Positions 1 through 9,128 of a DNA stretch of 35,544 nt are shown in pieces. This DNA comes from an uncultured SAR116 cluster alpha proteobacterium. Its GTDB lineage: Bacteria; Pseudomonadota; Alphaproteobacteria; Puniceispirillales; Marisalimonadaceae. How positions within the stretch are numbered: the stretch's first letter is position 1; each line of letters begins with the position of its first letter. The stretch is from assembly GCA_902615995.1 (NCBI GenBank), contig CACMRF010000012.1, positions 1 through 35,544 of the forward strand, in the 5' to 3' direction. The notes beneath the pieces were generated by a model that was given only the letters and a program-made list of their open reading frames with translations, searched no databases and was not told the origin of the DNA. The translations under genes were made by a program, and so were the position numbers.

Positions 1-163
1 ATTGAAAAAATATAAAAATAAAATTGCTGATGAAATATTACCAGATTTTAGAGGAGACAGAGACAAAGTACTTGAAGGCATTGATGAGGGTTTAAAATAT
101 CTTGAAGTTGAAAGAAAGAAAGTTAAGTCAGAATTAAATAAATCAGTTCCACCAACAATATAA
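1..163 (+). CDS. 3' end of an unknown gene (partial)
   Basis: An open frame runs in from the left edge and ends with TAA, 2 nt before the hsdR start codon. The visible 53 residues are highly charged, start LKKYKNKIADEIL and end LNKSVPPTI. They look like the helical C-terminus of a soluble protein. The 2-nt gap to hsdR suggests it is the first visible gene of the restriction-modification operon. The function cannot be read from the fragment; a nuclease, toxin or accessory defence protein is possible only by context. Confidence 0.6.
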   Translation, partial: LKKYKNKIADEILPDFRGDRDKVLEGIDEGLKYLEVERKKVKSELNKSVPPTI

Positions 164-165
164 AA

Positions 166-2628
166 ATGACTGAAGCAAACGCACGTATTAAAATTAACAA
201 ACTTTTGGAAGAAGCAGATTGGATTCTTCCAGGCGGTAAAGGTGTTGTTAATGTAGATACAGAAATGCAGAATAAAGCAGGTTTTGCAGATTATGTTCTT
301 AAAGACAGTGATGATTTTCCTATATGTGTCATTGAAGCAAAAAAGGAACTTATTTCTCCCCTTGTTGGTAAAGAACAGGCAAGAGGTTATGCAGAATCTC
401 TGAACTGTCGTTTTATTATTCTTTCTAATGGTGTATCGCATTATTTTTGGGATATTGAACAAGGTAATCCAACAGTTATAGATATCTTTCTTTCCCAAAA
501 ACAAATGGAGTTAAGAAAAGAAAAATTTAATCCACCAAGGGGAAATGACGAAACAATTGATGTTGACTATATTGCACAAACTCAACTTCCTAAATTTGAA
601 CAAAATCCAGATTATCTAAATGAGAAAAAAAGAGACGAGTTTATAAGAAATAATAAACTTCGTCTTCTTCGTGATTACCAATTAAAGGCAGTAAAGGCAG
701 TTCAAAGTAATATCGCAGAAGGTAAAGACAGGTTCTTGTTAGAGATGGCAACAGGAACAGGAAAGACTCTAACCTCGTCAGCAATTATCAAGATGTTCTT
801 ACGTCTATACAATGTGAAGAGAGTTCTCTTCCTTGTAGACCGTCTTGAACTTGAAACACAGGCACAGAAAGAGTTTGATGAAGTACTCAAAAATGATTTT
901 AGAACAGTTATCTGGAAAGAAAATCAATCAGACTGGACTAAAGCGGAGATTGTCATTTCAACAGTCCAGTCATTTGTAAGTCAAAACAAATACCGAAAGG
1001 TATTTCGTCCAGACCACTTTGACTTAGTTATCTCGGATGAAGCACATCGTTCTTTGGGTGCAAGAAGTCGAAAAGTTTTTGAATATTTTATTGGATTTAA
1101 GTTGGGTCTTACTGCAACTCCCAAAGACTATCTCAAATCAGTAGATGTTGAGAATATTGGAAGTAGTGACCCAAGACAGTTTGAAAAAAGGATGATGTTG
1201 GATACTTACACCACCTTCGGTTGTGATAGTGGAGAACCAACATTCCGATATTCACTAGAGGATGGAGTTAAGGATGGTTATCTTATAAATCCTAAAGTCA
1301 TTGACGCACGAACTAAAATTACTACCGAACTCCTATCTGAACAGGGTTATATATTTCAAGGTGTTGATGATGAAGGTAAGGATTTTGAAGAAACATTTAC
1401 TCAGAAAGATTTTGAAAAGAAGTTTTTTTCAGAAAATACCAACACTATTTTTTGTGAAACTTTTCTAAAACACGCAATGCGAGACCCTTATACAGGTGAG
1501 ATTGGAAAAACACTAGTTTTCTGTGTTTCGCAAACTCATGCTGCAAAAGTAACTCAAATACTGAACGTCCTTGCAGACAGAATTTATCCAAAACAATATA
1601 GTTCTGACTTTGCAGTCCAAGTGACTTCAAGTGTCCAAGATTCCCAACGAATGACTATTGATTTTAGAAACAACTCACTAAATGGACAGTCTAAAACCAA
1701 TCCTCATTATAGGACTTCCAAGACACGTATTTGTGTAACAGTAGGAATGATGACCACTGGTTATGATTGTACAGATATTTTAAATATCTGTATGATGCGT
1801 CCTATTTACTCACCAAGTGAATTTATTCAGATGAAGGGTCGTGGAACGCGTAGATGTGACTTTTCACAATCATGGATTACCAAGTCGGAAATTCCAGACC
1901 ATATTGAACCTCAAAAAGAACAATTCCTTCTTTTTGATTTCTTTGGAAACTATGACTATTTTGAAAAAGATTTTGATTATGATGAAGTTTTAAAACTTCC
2001 TTCTATATCTGTTGGTGAACCACCACATCCACCAAACCCTCCACCACCTGAAGTAATAAGTAATTCACCAGACCCTCTAGCAGAGTTGAAAGAAATTCTG
2101 ATATCTGACCAAGGTATGAAGATTGATAGGAATCTCTATAGGTCATTTAAAAATAAAGTAACAGAAAACACAATTATCAAAGATTTAGTATCAAAGCAGA
2201 ATTTTGATGAAGCAGAGACTTACCTAAAAGATAAGATTTTAGATAAACCACAAGAGTTTTATACAATTGAAAAAATTAGAAAATCGTTGGGTCTTGATAG
2301 AAAATTAACCGTTTCAGAACTTCTTCTCCATATCTTTGGACACATTGAACACATTCCTTCCCAAAGAGAATGTTTAGATGAAGAGTTTGATAAACTGGAC
2401 AAAGCACTAAAACCAGATGATGCAATCTATGGGGATGCAAGAGAAGTATTTGAAGCATATGCAGTTGATAATGATTTCAGAGATATTGTCGATAATAAAC
2501 GATATGCAGAATTAGGTGTTCATCCATCTGGAGATGCGTTTAAAAAACTTCCCATAGAATTAAAACAGAACATTCCTTCATATGTGAAAGACAATGTTAA
2601 TTTAGAACGGTTAGAGAATGTTAGATAG
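166..2628 (+). CDS. hsdR: Type I restriction enzyme R subunit (HsdR, EcoEI-like)
   Basis: This is the motor and nuclease subunit of a type I restriction system, which translocates DNA with ATP and cuts unmethylated DNA. The N-terminal nuclease domain shows the PD-(D/E)xK pattern: D42 in the ADY segment, then E57-A-K59. The SF2 helicase core follows, with Walker A ATGTGKT at 195-201, DEAH at 291-294, TATP at 316-319 and motif VI QMKGRGTRR near 555-563. A helical C-terminal region of the EcoEI_R_C type completes the 820 aa, close to the size of EcoEI-type R subunits. The start follows the upstream stop by 2 nt, and the end overlaps the methylase gene by 11 nt. Arginine codons include many CGT, unlike the AGA-dominated chromosomal genes to the right, which suggests acquisition by transfer. 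Confidence 0.95.
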   Translation: MTEANARIKINKLLEEADWILPGGKGVVNVDTEMQNKAGFADYVLKDSDDFPICVIEAKKELISPLVGKEQARGYAESLNCRFIILSNGVSHYFWDIEQGNPTVIDIFLSQKQMELRKEKFNPPRGNDETIDVDYIAQTQLPKFEQNPDYLNEKKRDEFIRNNKLRLLRDYQLKAVKAVQSNIAEGKDRFLLEMATGTGKTLTSSAIIKMFLRLYNVKRVLFLVDRLELETQAQKEFDEVLKNDFRTVIWKENQSDWTKAEIVISTVQSFVSQNKYRKVFRPDHFDLVISDEAHRSLGARSRKVFEYFIGFKLGLTATPKDYLKSVDVENIGSSDPRQFEKRMMLDTYTTFGCDSGEPTFRYSLEDGVKDGYLINPKVIDARTKITTELLSEQGYIFQGVDDEGKDFEETFTQKDFEKKFFSENTNTIFCETFLKHAMRDPYTGEIGKTLVFCVSQTHAAKVTQILNVLADRIYPKQYSSDFAVQVTSSVQDSQRMTIDFRNNSLNGQSKTNPHYRTSKTRICVTVGMMTTGYDCTDILNICMMRPIYSPSEFIQMKGRGTRRCDFSQSWITKSEIPDHIEPQKEQFLLFDFFGNYDYFEKDFDYDEVLKLPSISVGEPPHPPNPPPPEVISNSPDPLAELKEILISDQGMKIDRNLYRSFKNKVTENTIIKDLVSKQNFDEAETYLKDKILDKPQEFYTIEKIRKSLGLDRKLTVSELLLHIFGHIEHIPSQRECLDEEFDKLDKALKPDDAIYGDAREVFEAYAVDNDFRDIVDNKRYAELGVHPSGDAFKKLPIELKQNIPSYVKDNVNLERLENVR

Positions 2629-5032
2629 TGTTACCAAGAAACGCATCGATGATTTACGCGATATCCTTGTTGGCAAAATTCCAAGTCCACAAAGTCAAGT
2701 CGAGCAAATCACCACAGGACTGATTTACAAGTTCATGTATGACATGGATGAAGAAGCAGTCGAGATGGGTGGTGTTCCATCATTCTTCGTTGATGATTAT
2801 GAAAAATACTCTTGGAAGCACTTGTTTGACACCAAATTAGGGGGTGCAGATAAGGTGCAACTCTACAGTGATGCGATTGAGAATATGTATACCAATCCAT
2901 CTGCACCACAGTTGTTCAGAGAGATATTCAAAAACTCATTCCTTCCATTCAAAGACCCTTCAACACTCAATATGTTTTTGAAGGAAATAAATGAGTTCCA
3001 CTACTCGCACTCAGAGAAGTTAGGAGATGCGTTTGAATATCTTCTTTCGTTCATGGGGTCACAAGGTGATGCAGGGCAGTTCAGAACACCTCGTCACATC
3101 ATCGACTTTATTGTTGAGATAGTTAATCCTCAGAAGAACGAAACCATCCTTGACCCAGCATGTGGCACAGCAGGTTTCTTAATTTCTTCTTATAAGCACA
3201 TTCTCTCTCAGAACACTGATAAGAAGTTGGGTGACAAACTCAATGCATCAGAACGCAAACAGGTTGGTGACAATCTTGTTGGGTATGACATTTCACCAGA
3301 TATGACACGCATATCTCTGGTGAATATGTATCTCCATCAGTTTGCGAGTCCTCAAATTCACGAATACGACACTTTGTCGTCCGAGGATAGATGGAACGAA
3401 TACTTCGATGTGATTCTTGCGAACCCACCGTTCATGACCCCAAAAGGTGGGATTCAACCTCATTCGCGATTTGGAGTGCAATCAAACAGAGCAGAGGTTC
3501 TTTTCGTTGATTACATCATAGAACATCTTAAACCCACTGGTCGTGCAGGCATCGTTGTTCCAGAGGGCATTATTTTCCAAACAGGCACTGCGTATAAGAC
3601 TCTGAGAAAGAAACTCATTGAAGATTGTTTGGTGGGAGTAATTTCACTTCCAGCAGGGGTGTTTCAACCATATGCAGGAGTAAAAACTTCAATCCTTATT
3701 TTGGATAAAGAACTCAATCAAAAATCAGACAACATCTTTTTTGCAAAAGTCGAAAACGATGGGTTCAGTCTTCAAGCACAAAGAACACCTATCGCAAAAA
3801 ATGACCTTCCTAATTTAGTTTCGACAATTCAATCCCAAAACAAAGATGAATTATTTTCTGCGAGTAAGGCAACGATACTCGGAAATGCGTCTGTTTCTCT
3901 ATCACAGTCAAACTACCAAACAATTGATGCGTTAGTGTCGGATTATCCAATGATTAAAATTGGTGATTTGTTCACAACCTCTTCTGGTGGAACTCCAAAA
4001 GCAAAGGAACAAAAATACTATGAAAATGGAACGATACCGTGGATAAGAAGTGGTGAAGTTGACGGCAAACTCGTTTTAGAATCTGAGTTAAAAATCACTG
4101 AACTAGGACTGAAAGAATCCTCAGCAAAACTGTTTCCTGTGAATTCCGTTCTAGTTGCAATGTATGGTGCAACAGCAGGAAAAGTTGGCATTTTAGGGAT
4201 TAAAGCATCAACCAATCAGGCAGTTTGTGCGATATTCCCAAATGAAAAATGTCTTCCAAAATATCTCTATCACTTTCTTCGTTCACAAGAAGAGACATTG
4301 GTGGGATTGTCTGTTGGTGGAGCACAACCCAATATCAGTCAGACTATAATTAAAGAGTTTGAAATTCCTCTCCCACCTATCGAAGTTCAGCAACAAATTG
4401 TTGATGAGTTAGAGGGTTATCAGAGGATTATTGACGGGTGCAGACAGGTTGTTGAGAACTACAAACCAACCATCGACATTGACCCTTCATGGGGGATGGT
4501 TGAGTTGGGGGATGTGTGTTCTCTCCTCAATGGTAGAGCATATAAAAAGGAAGAATTACTAAGTGAGGGAAAATATCCTGTTTTACGAGTAGGTAATTTC
4601 TTCACTAGTGATAACTGGTATTACTCTGAGTTGGAACTGGAACCCAACAAATATTGTAATACGGGAGACCTTCTTTATGCATGGTCAGCATCTTTTGGTG
4701 CAAAAATATGGGACGGTGGAAAAGTAATTTACCACTATCATATTTGGAAAGTTGAGAACGATGAAAATAAAGTCTCAAAAGGTTTTCTAAAATACCTTCT
4801 CGACCATCTAACAAATCAGTTCAAAGAGCAAGGTGGCAGAGGTGGGATTATGATGCACCTAACAAAATCTGGAATGGAAAAAACATTTATCCCTCTTCCT
4901 ACTATCGAAGAACAACTATCTATAGAAAAAAAATTAAGTGATGAAGAACTCCTTGTCCGTGGCAATGAGAGACTTATAGAAATCTACACCCAAAAAATCC
5001 AAGATAGGATTAGCAAAGTTTGGGGTGATTAA
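2618..5032 (+). CDS. HsdM-HsdS fusion: type I DNA methyltransferase with both specificity domains
   Basis: This is one 804-aa chain that joins the methylase and specificity subunits. Residues 1-130 are the helical HsdM N-domain. Residues 150-430 are the N6-adenine methylase, with SAM motif DPACGTAGFL at 179-188 and catalytic NPPF at 269-272. Two Methylase_S target-recognition domains follow: TRD1 from about 445 (MIKIGDLF) to PLPPIE near 585, and TRD2 from about 624 (GMVELGDV) to PLPTIEEQ near 755. Each is followed by a conserved helix. HsdM and HsdS are normally separate genes. No stop or frameshift lies between the parts, and no separate hsdS is visible in the window. It overlaps hsdR by 11 nt (ATG inside the last codons) and its TAA overlaps the next ATG. 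CGN arginine codons and higher G+C point to horizontal transfer. Confidence 0.93.
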   Translation: MLDSVTKKRIDDLRDILVGKIPSPQSQVEQITTGLIYKFMYDMDEEAVEMGGVPSFFVDDYEKYSWKHLFDTKLGGADKVQLYSDAIENMYTNPSAPQLFREIFKNSFLPFKDPSTLNMFLKEINEFHYSHSEKLGDAFEYLLSFMGSQGDAGQFRTPRHIIDFIVEIVNPQKNETILDPACGTAGFLISSYKHILSQNTDKKLGDKLNASERKQVGDNLVGYDISPDMTRISLVNMYLHQFASPQIHEYDTLSSEDRWNEYFDVILANPPFMTPKGGIQPHSRFGVQSNRAEVLFVDYIIEHLKPTGRAGIVVPEGIIFQTGTAYKTLRKKLIEDCLVGVISLPAGVFQPYAGVKTSILILDKELNQKSDNIFFAKVENDGFSLQAQRTPIAKNDLPNLVSTIQSQNKDELFSASKATILGNASVSLSQSNYQTIDALVSDYPMIKIGDLFTTSSGGTPKAKEQKYYENGTIPWIRSGEVDGKLVLESELKITELGLKESSAKLFPVNSVLVAMYGATAGKVGILGIKASTNQAVCAIFPNEKCLPKYLYHFLRSQEETLVGLSVGGAQPNISQTIIKEFEIPLPPIEVQQQIVDELEGYQRIIDGCRQVVENYKPTIDIDPSWGMVELGDVCSLLNGRAYKKEELLSEGKYPVLRVGNFFTSDNWYYSELELEPNKYCNTGDLLYAWSASFGAKIWDGGKVIYHYHIWKVENDENKVSKGFLKYLLDHLTNQFKEQGGRGGIMMHLTKSGMEKTFIPLPTIEEQLSIEKKLSDEELLVRGNERLIEIYTQKIQDRISKVWGD

Positions 5033-5544
5033 TGGCAAAGAAATTCCTTCTATATTCTAAAGAAGGTAGTTCGATGGTTTCGACATGGACTGACTATCTT
5101 TACTGCACAATTTTGAATAACGGCAGTCTATCTCTTCGTGTGAATGTGCAAGATGAGTATGGTTCTGAGTGGTCACCATCTATTAAGAATATAAAGACAC
5201 CTAACCAATTCATTTCAGCATTTCACAGTATTGAGAGATTTGAGAACTGGTCATTAGAGGATTTAATGCCAGCATTACACATTCATCATCCAATCTTTGC
5301 AATACGTCTAGAATATATTCAAAAAAATCAAGAATTAGATGATGAATTAGAGATAGAAATTAGTGTTTTGTTGAATAAGTTTATGAATGAAGTGAAACTA
5401 AAAGACCTTCCATCAGGAAATACAAATAAGCGTTTGTTTGCAGGAGAGGTAAAAGAATATATAAGAGATTTTCTGGAAACTACTGGCAACTTCCCAAAAG
5501 GTGAACAAGAAATTCAAGGTAGAACTGTTATTTTCCCTAAATAA
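5032..5544 (+). CDS. Uncharacterised protein encoded with the type I RM genes
   Basis: This 170-aa soluble protein has no signal peptide and no membrane segment. The family is not recognised. The N-terminal half (to about 95) has alternating hydrophobic residues with several tryptophans and a HIHHP stretch. The middle is acidic (ELDDELEIEIS, about 113-123). The C-terminus is basic and ends GRTVIFPK. Its ATG shares one base with the hsdMS stop (TAATG), so translation is very likely coupled to the modification enzyme. That makes a role in the RM system possible (regulator, control of restriction, anti-restriction or assembly), but this is inferred from position alone. It is the last gene of the operon; a weak terminator-like hairpin follows at 5603-5616. 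Confidence 0.8.
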   Translation: MAKKFLLYSKEGSSMVSTWTDYLYCTILNNGSLSLRVNVQDEYGSEWSPSIKNIKTPNQFISAFHSIERFENWSLEDLMPALHIHHPIFAIRLEYIQKNQELDDELEIEISVLLNKFMNEVKLKDLPSGNTNKRLFAGEVKEYIRDFLETTGNFPKGEQEIQGRTVIFPK

Positions 5545-5552
5545 TTGAAATA

Positions 5553-5583
5553 TACTACTCTATTAAATTTACTACTCTATTAA
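5553..5583. repeat. 14-nt direct repeat, two copies
   Basis: TACTACTCTATTAA occurs at 5553-5566 and again at 5570-5583 without mismatch, a 17-nt period. It lies just after the stop of the 170-aa gene. Its minus-strand 7-mer GAGTAGT also occurs at the guaA 3' end. That short match may be chance. No function is known. Confidence 0.6.
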
Positions 5584-5602
5584 TTTGCTTAGATTTTCTT
5601 TT

Positions 5603-5625
5603 TAGGGTTTACCCTATTTCTTTTT
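5603..5625 (+). terminator. Weak intrinsic terminator candidate after the RM operon
   Basis: A short hairpin, TAGGG / CCCTA with a 4-nt loop (5603-5616), is followed on the plus strand by a T-rich run, TTTCTTTTT. It would end the plus-strand RM operon. The stem is only 5 to 6 bp, so the call is weak. It also overlaps the stop codon of the convergent zinc-ribbon gene. Confidence 0.35.
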
Positions 5626-5793
5626 ACTCTTCCAAGTGCCACCGTACTGGTAGGACTCCACAAATGCAGTTTTGACCTCTTGTAGACACTTTCCGCATAG
5701 AAACACCCAATCCTTAAGTTCTTCGTATCTGCAACGATAAAGAACTTCTTTGGGTTCATGACACTTAAAACAATCCTTAGTTCTGACTCTCAT
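5614..5793 (-). CDS. Small zinc-ribbon-like protein, 59 aa
   Basis: The minus strand carries an ATG-to-TAG frame of 59 aa, starting MRVRTKDCFKCHEPKEVL and ending YQYGGTWKSKKK. It has two CxxC pairs, CFKC (8-11) and CGKC (33-36), separated by a basic/aromatic stretch with DWVFL before the second pair. That is the layout of a single zinc-binding knuckle or ribbon. The basic tail GTWKSKKK could contact nucleic acid. The exact family is not certain. It uses TGC, CGT and GTC codons uncommon in neighbouring core genes, so it belongs to the island. It converges on the RM operon and is easily missed because it is under 60 aa. Confidence 0.7.
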   Translation of the reverse strand: MRVRTKDCFKCHEPKEVLYRCRYEELKDWVFLCGKCLQEVKTAFVESYQYGGTWKSKKK

Positions 5794-5847
5794 ACTTCAA
5801 ATATGGCACCTATTTTGTGTTTGCTAAAAATAAAATTTTGTTAATTT

Positions 5848-5975
5848 AGTTGCCAAGTAGTTTCCAAGTAGTTGGAAACATCAAAATTTATAAAACCAAT
5901 TGATAAATATAGATATTTTTTTAAATAGACTGTTGTATACAATAGTACATTTACTTGGAAACTTACTTGGAAACT
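5848..5975. repeat. Inverted array of CCAAGTA / TACTTGG repeats
   Basis: The left arm (5848-5879) has GCCAAGTA and TTTCCAAGTA in tandem (period 11), then an opposite half-copy TTGGAAAC. The right arm (5951-5975) has TACTTGGAAAC twice in tandem (period 12). The right arm is nearly the reverse complement of the left, so two tandem repeats face each other across about 70 bp. The array lies about 100-225 bp from the guaA 3' end. Such spaced, opposed short repeats resemble arm-type recombinase sites or regulator-binding sites; no protein is assigned. Confidence 0.7.
5930..5945. promoter_or_regulatory. Palindrome TTGTATACAA between the repeat arms
   Basis: CTGTTGTATACAATAG contains a perfect 10-bp palindrome (5933-5942), extended by flanks that match with one mismatch per side. 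It lies between the two arms of the CCAAGTA array and could be a dimeric regulator site. A 10-bp AT-rich palindrome alone is weak evidence. Confidence 0.3.
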
Positions 5976-6072
5976 AAAAAAGTTAAGTTGTTGATTTTAA
6001 ATGATATTTTTTTTTAAAAAAAGTTTTGATGCAAAAATAAGTAATTGATTTTATTGACTTTTTTCTAACAGA

Positions 6073-7653
6073 CTACTCCCACTCAATTGTGCCAGGTGGT
6101 TTTGAGGTAATGTCATAAGTAACCCTATTAACACCACTTACCTCATTGATAATTCTTGTTGATGTATCAGAAAGAAAACTTTGATCAAATTTAAAATAAT
6201 CAGCTGTCATTCCATCTACGGAAGTTACAGCTCTCAACACACAAGCATAGTCATAAGTTCTTTTATCTCCCATCACACCAACAGACTTTGTGGGTAACAA
6301 TACTGAAAAAGCTTGCCAAATTTCATCATAAAGGTTAAATTTTTTTATTTGGTCGATGAATATTTCATCAATATTTTGTAAAATTTTAATTTTTTTAATT
6401 GTTACTTCTCCTGGGCATCTTATAGCCAATCCTGGACCTGGAAATGGATGTCGATTTATAAATGTTTTAGGTAAATTTAATTCATTTCCTAATTTTCTAA
6501 CTTCATCTTTAAAAAGACTTCTTAAAGGTTCAATTAATTTAAGACCCATTTGTTTAGGTAATCCACCAACATTATGATGAGATTTTATTGTAACAGAGGG
6601 ACCATCATTAACAGAAACACTTTCTATTACATCAGGGTATAATGTACCTTGAGCTAAAAACTTTATGTTATCCATTTTTTTTGCATGTTTTTGAAAAACT
6701 TTTATAAATAAATTTCCAATTATTTTTCTTTTCTTTTCTGGACTTGTAACACCTTTTAACTTGTCTAAAAAAAGCTTACTTTCATTAGCGTAAATTAGAG
6801 ATATTTTATAGTTATCTCTAAACATTTTTAAAACTTCTGAATGTTCATTTTTCCTAAGTAATCCATGATTAACAAAAATACAGGTTAAATTGTTACCAAT
6901 AGCCTTATGTAAAAGGATAGCCGTTACAGAACTATCAACTCCACCTGATAATGCACAAATGACTTTATTATTGCCAACTTTTTTTCTAATATTTTTAATC
7001 TCATCTTCATAAAATGATTGCATTGTCCAATCACGCTTAAAGCCTGAAATTTTTAAAAAATTATCAAATAAAACTTTTCCTTTTGGAGTATGATGAACCT
7101 CAGGATGAAATTGAACACCATAAAAATTTCTTTTTTCATCAGCAACCATGGCAAAAGGTGCATTTTTTGAAGTTGCTAAAACTTTAAAGTCAGGTGCCAT
7201 TTCACTTACATGATCACCATGGCTCATCCATACCTCTTCAAAGTCCTTTTCAAACCAACCATCTATAAATTTAGATTTTCTTTTTTGTTCAATAAATGCT
7301 CTTCCAAACTCTGATTTTCTTTCTTTTGAATTTATTTTTCCTCCTAATTGAAACATAAGAAGTTGTTGCCCATAGCATATTCCTAAAATAGGAATGCCAA
7401 GTTTATAAATAATTTTAGAAACTTTAGGGCTATTTCTATCTAGAACACTACAGGGGCCACCAGAAAAAATAATAGCTTTTGGAGATAATTCTTTTAAAAG
7501 TTTTTGATTAATATTTTGAAAAGGGTATATCTTTGAAAATACACTAAGTTCCCTTAATCTTCTCGCAATTAATTGTGTAACTTGACTTCCAAAGTCAATT
7601 ACAAGAAGGCATTCATTTATACTATTTTTTAGTGTTATTGTTTGTTTTGTCAT
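6073..7653 (-). CDS. guaA: GMP synthase, glutamine-hydrolysing
   Basis: GuaA converts XMP to GMP using ATP and glutamine, the last step of de novo guanine nucleotide synthesis in the cytosol. The class I amidotransferase domain (about 14-205) has nucleophile C93 in GICYGQQ and partners H183 and E185 in FHPEV. The ATP-pyrophosphatase domain carries SGGVDSS at 236-242. The C-terminal dimerisation domain ends with the family signature KPPGTIEWE. Its 526 aa is the usual length. The ATG overlaps the guaB stop by 4 nt (ATGA), so the two are translationally coupled. The 3' end of guaA is a known attachment site for genomic islands, and foreign-looking DNA begins just beyond its stop. Confidence 0.98.
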   Translation of the reverse strand: MTKQTITLKNSINECLLVIDFGSQVTQLIARRLRELSVFSKIYPFQNINQKLLKELSPKAIIFSGGPCSVLDRNSPKVSKIIYKLGIPILGICYGQQLLMFQLGGKINSKERKSEFGRAFIEQKRKSKFIDGWFEKDFEEVWMSHGDHVSEMAPDFKVLATSKNAPFAMVADEKRNFYGVQFHPEVHHTPKGKVLFDNFLKISGFKRDWTMQSFYEDEIKNIRKKVGNNKVICALSGGVDSSVTAILLHKAIGNNLTCIFVNHGLLRKNEHSEVLKMFRDNYKISLIYANESKLFLDKLKGVTSPEKKRKIIGNLFIKVFQKHAKKMDNIKFLAQGTLYPDVIESVSVNDGPSVTIKSHHNVGGLPKQMGLKLIEPLRSLFKDEVRKLGNELNLPKTFINRHPFPGPGLAIRCPGEVTIKKIKILQNIDEIFIDQIKKFNLYDEIWQAFSVLLPTKSVGVMGDKRTYDYACVLRAVTSVDGMTADYFKFDQSFLSDTSTRIINEVSGVNRVTYDITSKPPGTIEWE

Positions 7654-9098
7654 TGTCGATAATTAGGAGATTCCCTTGTAATCATAACATCATGTACATG
7701 ACTTTCTCTTAAACCAGCATTTGTAATTTTTCTAAAAATACAATTTTTTTTCATACTTTCAATATTAGCATTACCAGTATAGCCCATAGCTGATTTTAAC
7801 CCACCTATTAATTGATTAATTACATTTTCTATGGGTCCTTTATAAGGAACTTGTCCTTCAATACCTTCAGGAACTAATTTTAATTTTTCGATCTCTTCTT
7901 GAAAATATCTATCGGCTGAACCTCGTGCCATTGCGCCTAATGAACCCATTCCCCTGTAGGATTTATACGACCGTCCTTGATATAAAAAAACTTCTCCAGG
8001 TGCTTCGTCAGTTCCTGCAAAAAGTGACCCAACCATCACACCATTAGCTCCTGCCGCAATTGCTTTTGCTATATCACCTGAGTATTTAATTCCACCATCT
8101 GCAATAACAGGAATTTTATTTTTCCTAGCAATCTTACTACATTCGATTATAGCTGACAGTTGTGGCAATCCTACACCAGCAATCATTCTTGTAGTACAAA
8201 TTGAACCAGGCCCAATGCCAATTTTTACTACGTCAGCTCCAGAATCTATGAGGGCTTTTGTTCCATCAGGGGTTGCAACATTGCCTCCTAAAATATCTAC
8301 AGAGTTACTAAATCTTGATAATTCTTTAATCGTATTTAATACTTTTTTACTATGCCCATGAGCCGTATCAACAACTAATAAATCTACACCAGATTCAATT
8401 AGTTTTTCAGCTCTTTTTAAACCACTCAATCCAACCCCTGTAGCTGCCGCAACTCTTAATCGTCCATCACTATCTTTACAAGAATTTGGAAACTTCTGTG
8501 ATTTTTCAATATCTTTTACAGTAATTAATCCAATACATCTATTTTGTTGACCAACAACAACTAACTTTTCAATTCTGTGCTTATGAAGTAATTCTTTGGC
8601 TTGTTCAGGTGAAATATTTTTTTTTACAGTAACAACATCTTTTGTCATTAAAGTTGTTACTTTATCTTTATAATTTTGAGAAAATCTTAAGTCTCTATTT
8701 GTTAAAATACCATTTAATTTTTTTGTAACATCATCAACTACAGGTATACCGCTAATTTTATACTTATCCATTAAAGCAAAAGCATCTTCAATTGAACTTT
8801 CTGGCGAAATTGTAATTGGGTTAATAACCATTCCTGACTCATATTTTTTTACTTTTTCTACTTCTATTGCTTGCCTTTCTATTGAAAAATTTTTATGGAT
8901 AACACCAATACCACCTAATTGCGCAATTGCTATAGCAAGTTTATGTTCAGTCACAGTATCCATTGCAGAAGAAATAAGTGGAATATTAAGATGGATTTTG
9001 TTTGTAAGTTCAGTTTTAACATCAGCATCTCCAGGGCCTATTGAGCTTTCTGAAGGCTGTAGTAGAACATCATCAAAAGTTAATGCTTCTTCAATCAT
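7650..9098 (-). CDS. guaB: IMP dehydrogenase
   Basis: GuaB oxidises IMP to XMP with NAD+, the committed step to GMP. The barrel starts at [10 protein letters not shown] (6-15). A CBS pair is inserted at about 93-205. The active-site loop GPGSICTTR carries nucleophile C301. The GGNVATPDG and [10 protein letters not shown] substrate segments and the C-terminal RESPNY signature are all present. Its 482 aa is typical, with no truncation. It is directly upstream of guaA with a 4-nt overlap and 30 nt downstream of rlmE, so it is probably expressed from a promoter further upstream in the run. Confidence 0.98.
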   Translation of the reverse strand: MIEEALTFDDVLLQPSESSIGPGDADVKTELTNKIHLNIPLISSAMDTVTEHKLAIAIAQLGGIGVIHKNFSIERQAIEVEKVKKYESGMVINPITISPESSIEDAFALMDKYKISGIPVVDDVTKKLNGILTNRDLRFSQNYKDKVTTLMTKDVVTVKKNISPEQAKELLHKHRIEKLVVVGQQNRCIGLITVKDIEKSQKFPNSCKDSDGRLRVAAATGVGLSGLKRAEKLIESGVDLLVVDTAHGHSKKVLNTIKELSRFSNSVDILGGNVATPDGTKALIDSGADVVKIGIGPGSICTTRMIAGVGLPQLSAIIECSKIARKNKIPVIADGGIKYSGDIAKAIAAGANGVMVGSLFAGTDEAPGEVFLYQGRSYKSYRGMGSLGAMARGSADRYFQEEIEKLKLVPEGIEGQVPYKGPIENVINQLIGGLKSAMGYTGNANIESMKKNCIFRKITNAGLRESHVHDVMITRESPNYRQ

Positions 9099-9128
9099 AA
9101 AAATTAATAAGATATTTTAAATCTAATT

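Noticed and set aside
2276-2458. 60-aa minus-strand frame inside hsdR
   Set aside because: It is antisense to conserved HsdR C-terminal coding sequence, with no features of its own.
5848-5975. CRISPR array
   Set aside because: Repeats are 8-11 bp, inverted, and only two per arm, with no spacers of constant length and no cas genes.
1-6072. Second copy of the guaA 3' end as an attachment site inside the window
   Set aside because: Reading 1-6000 for the guaA end (CCCACTCAATTG in plus orientation) found no copy. Any partner would be to the left of the window.
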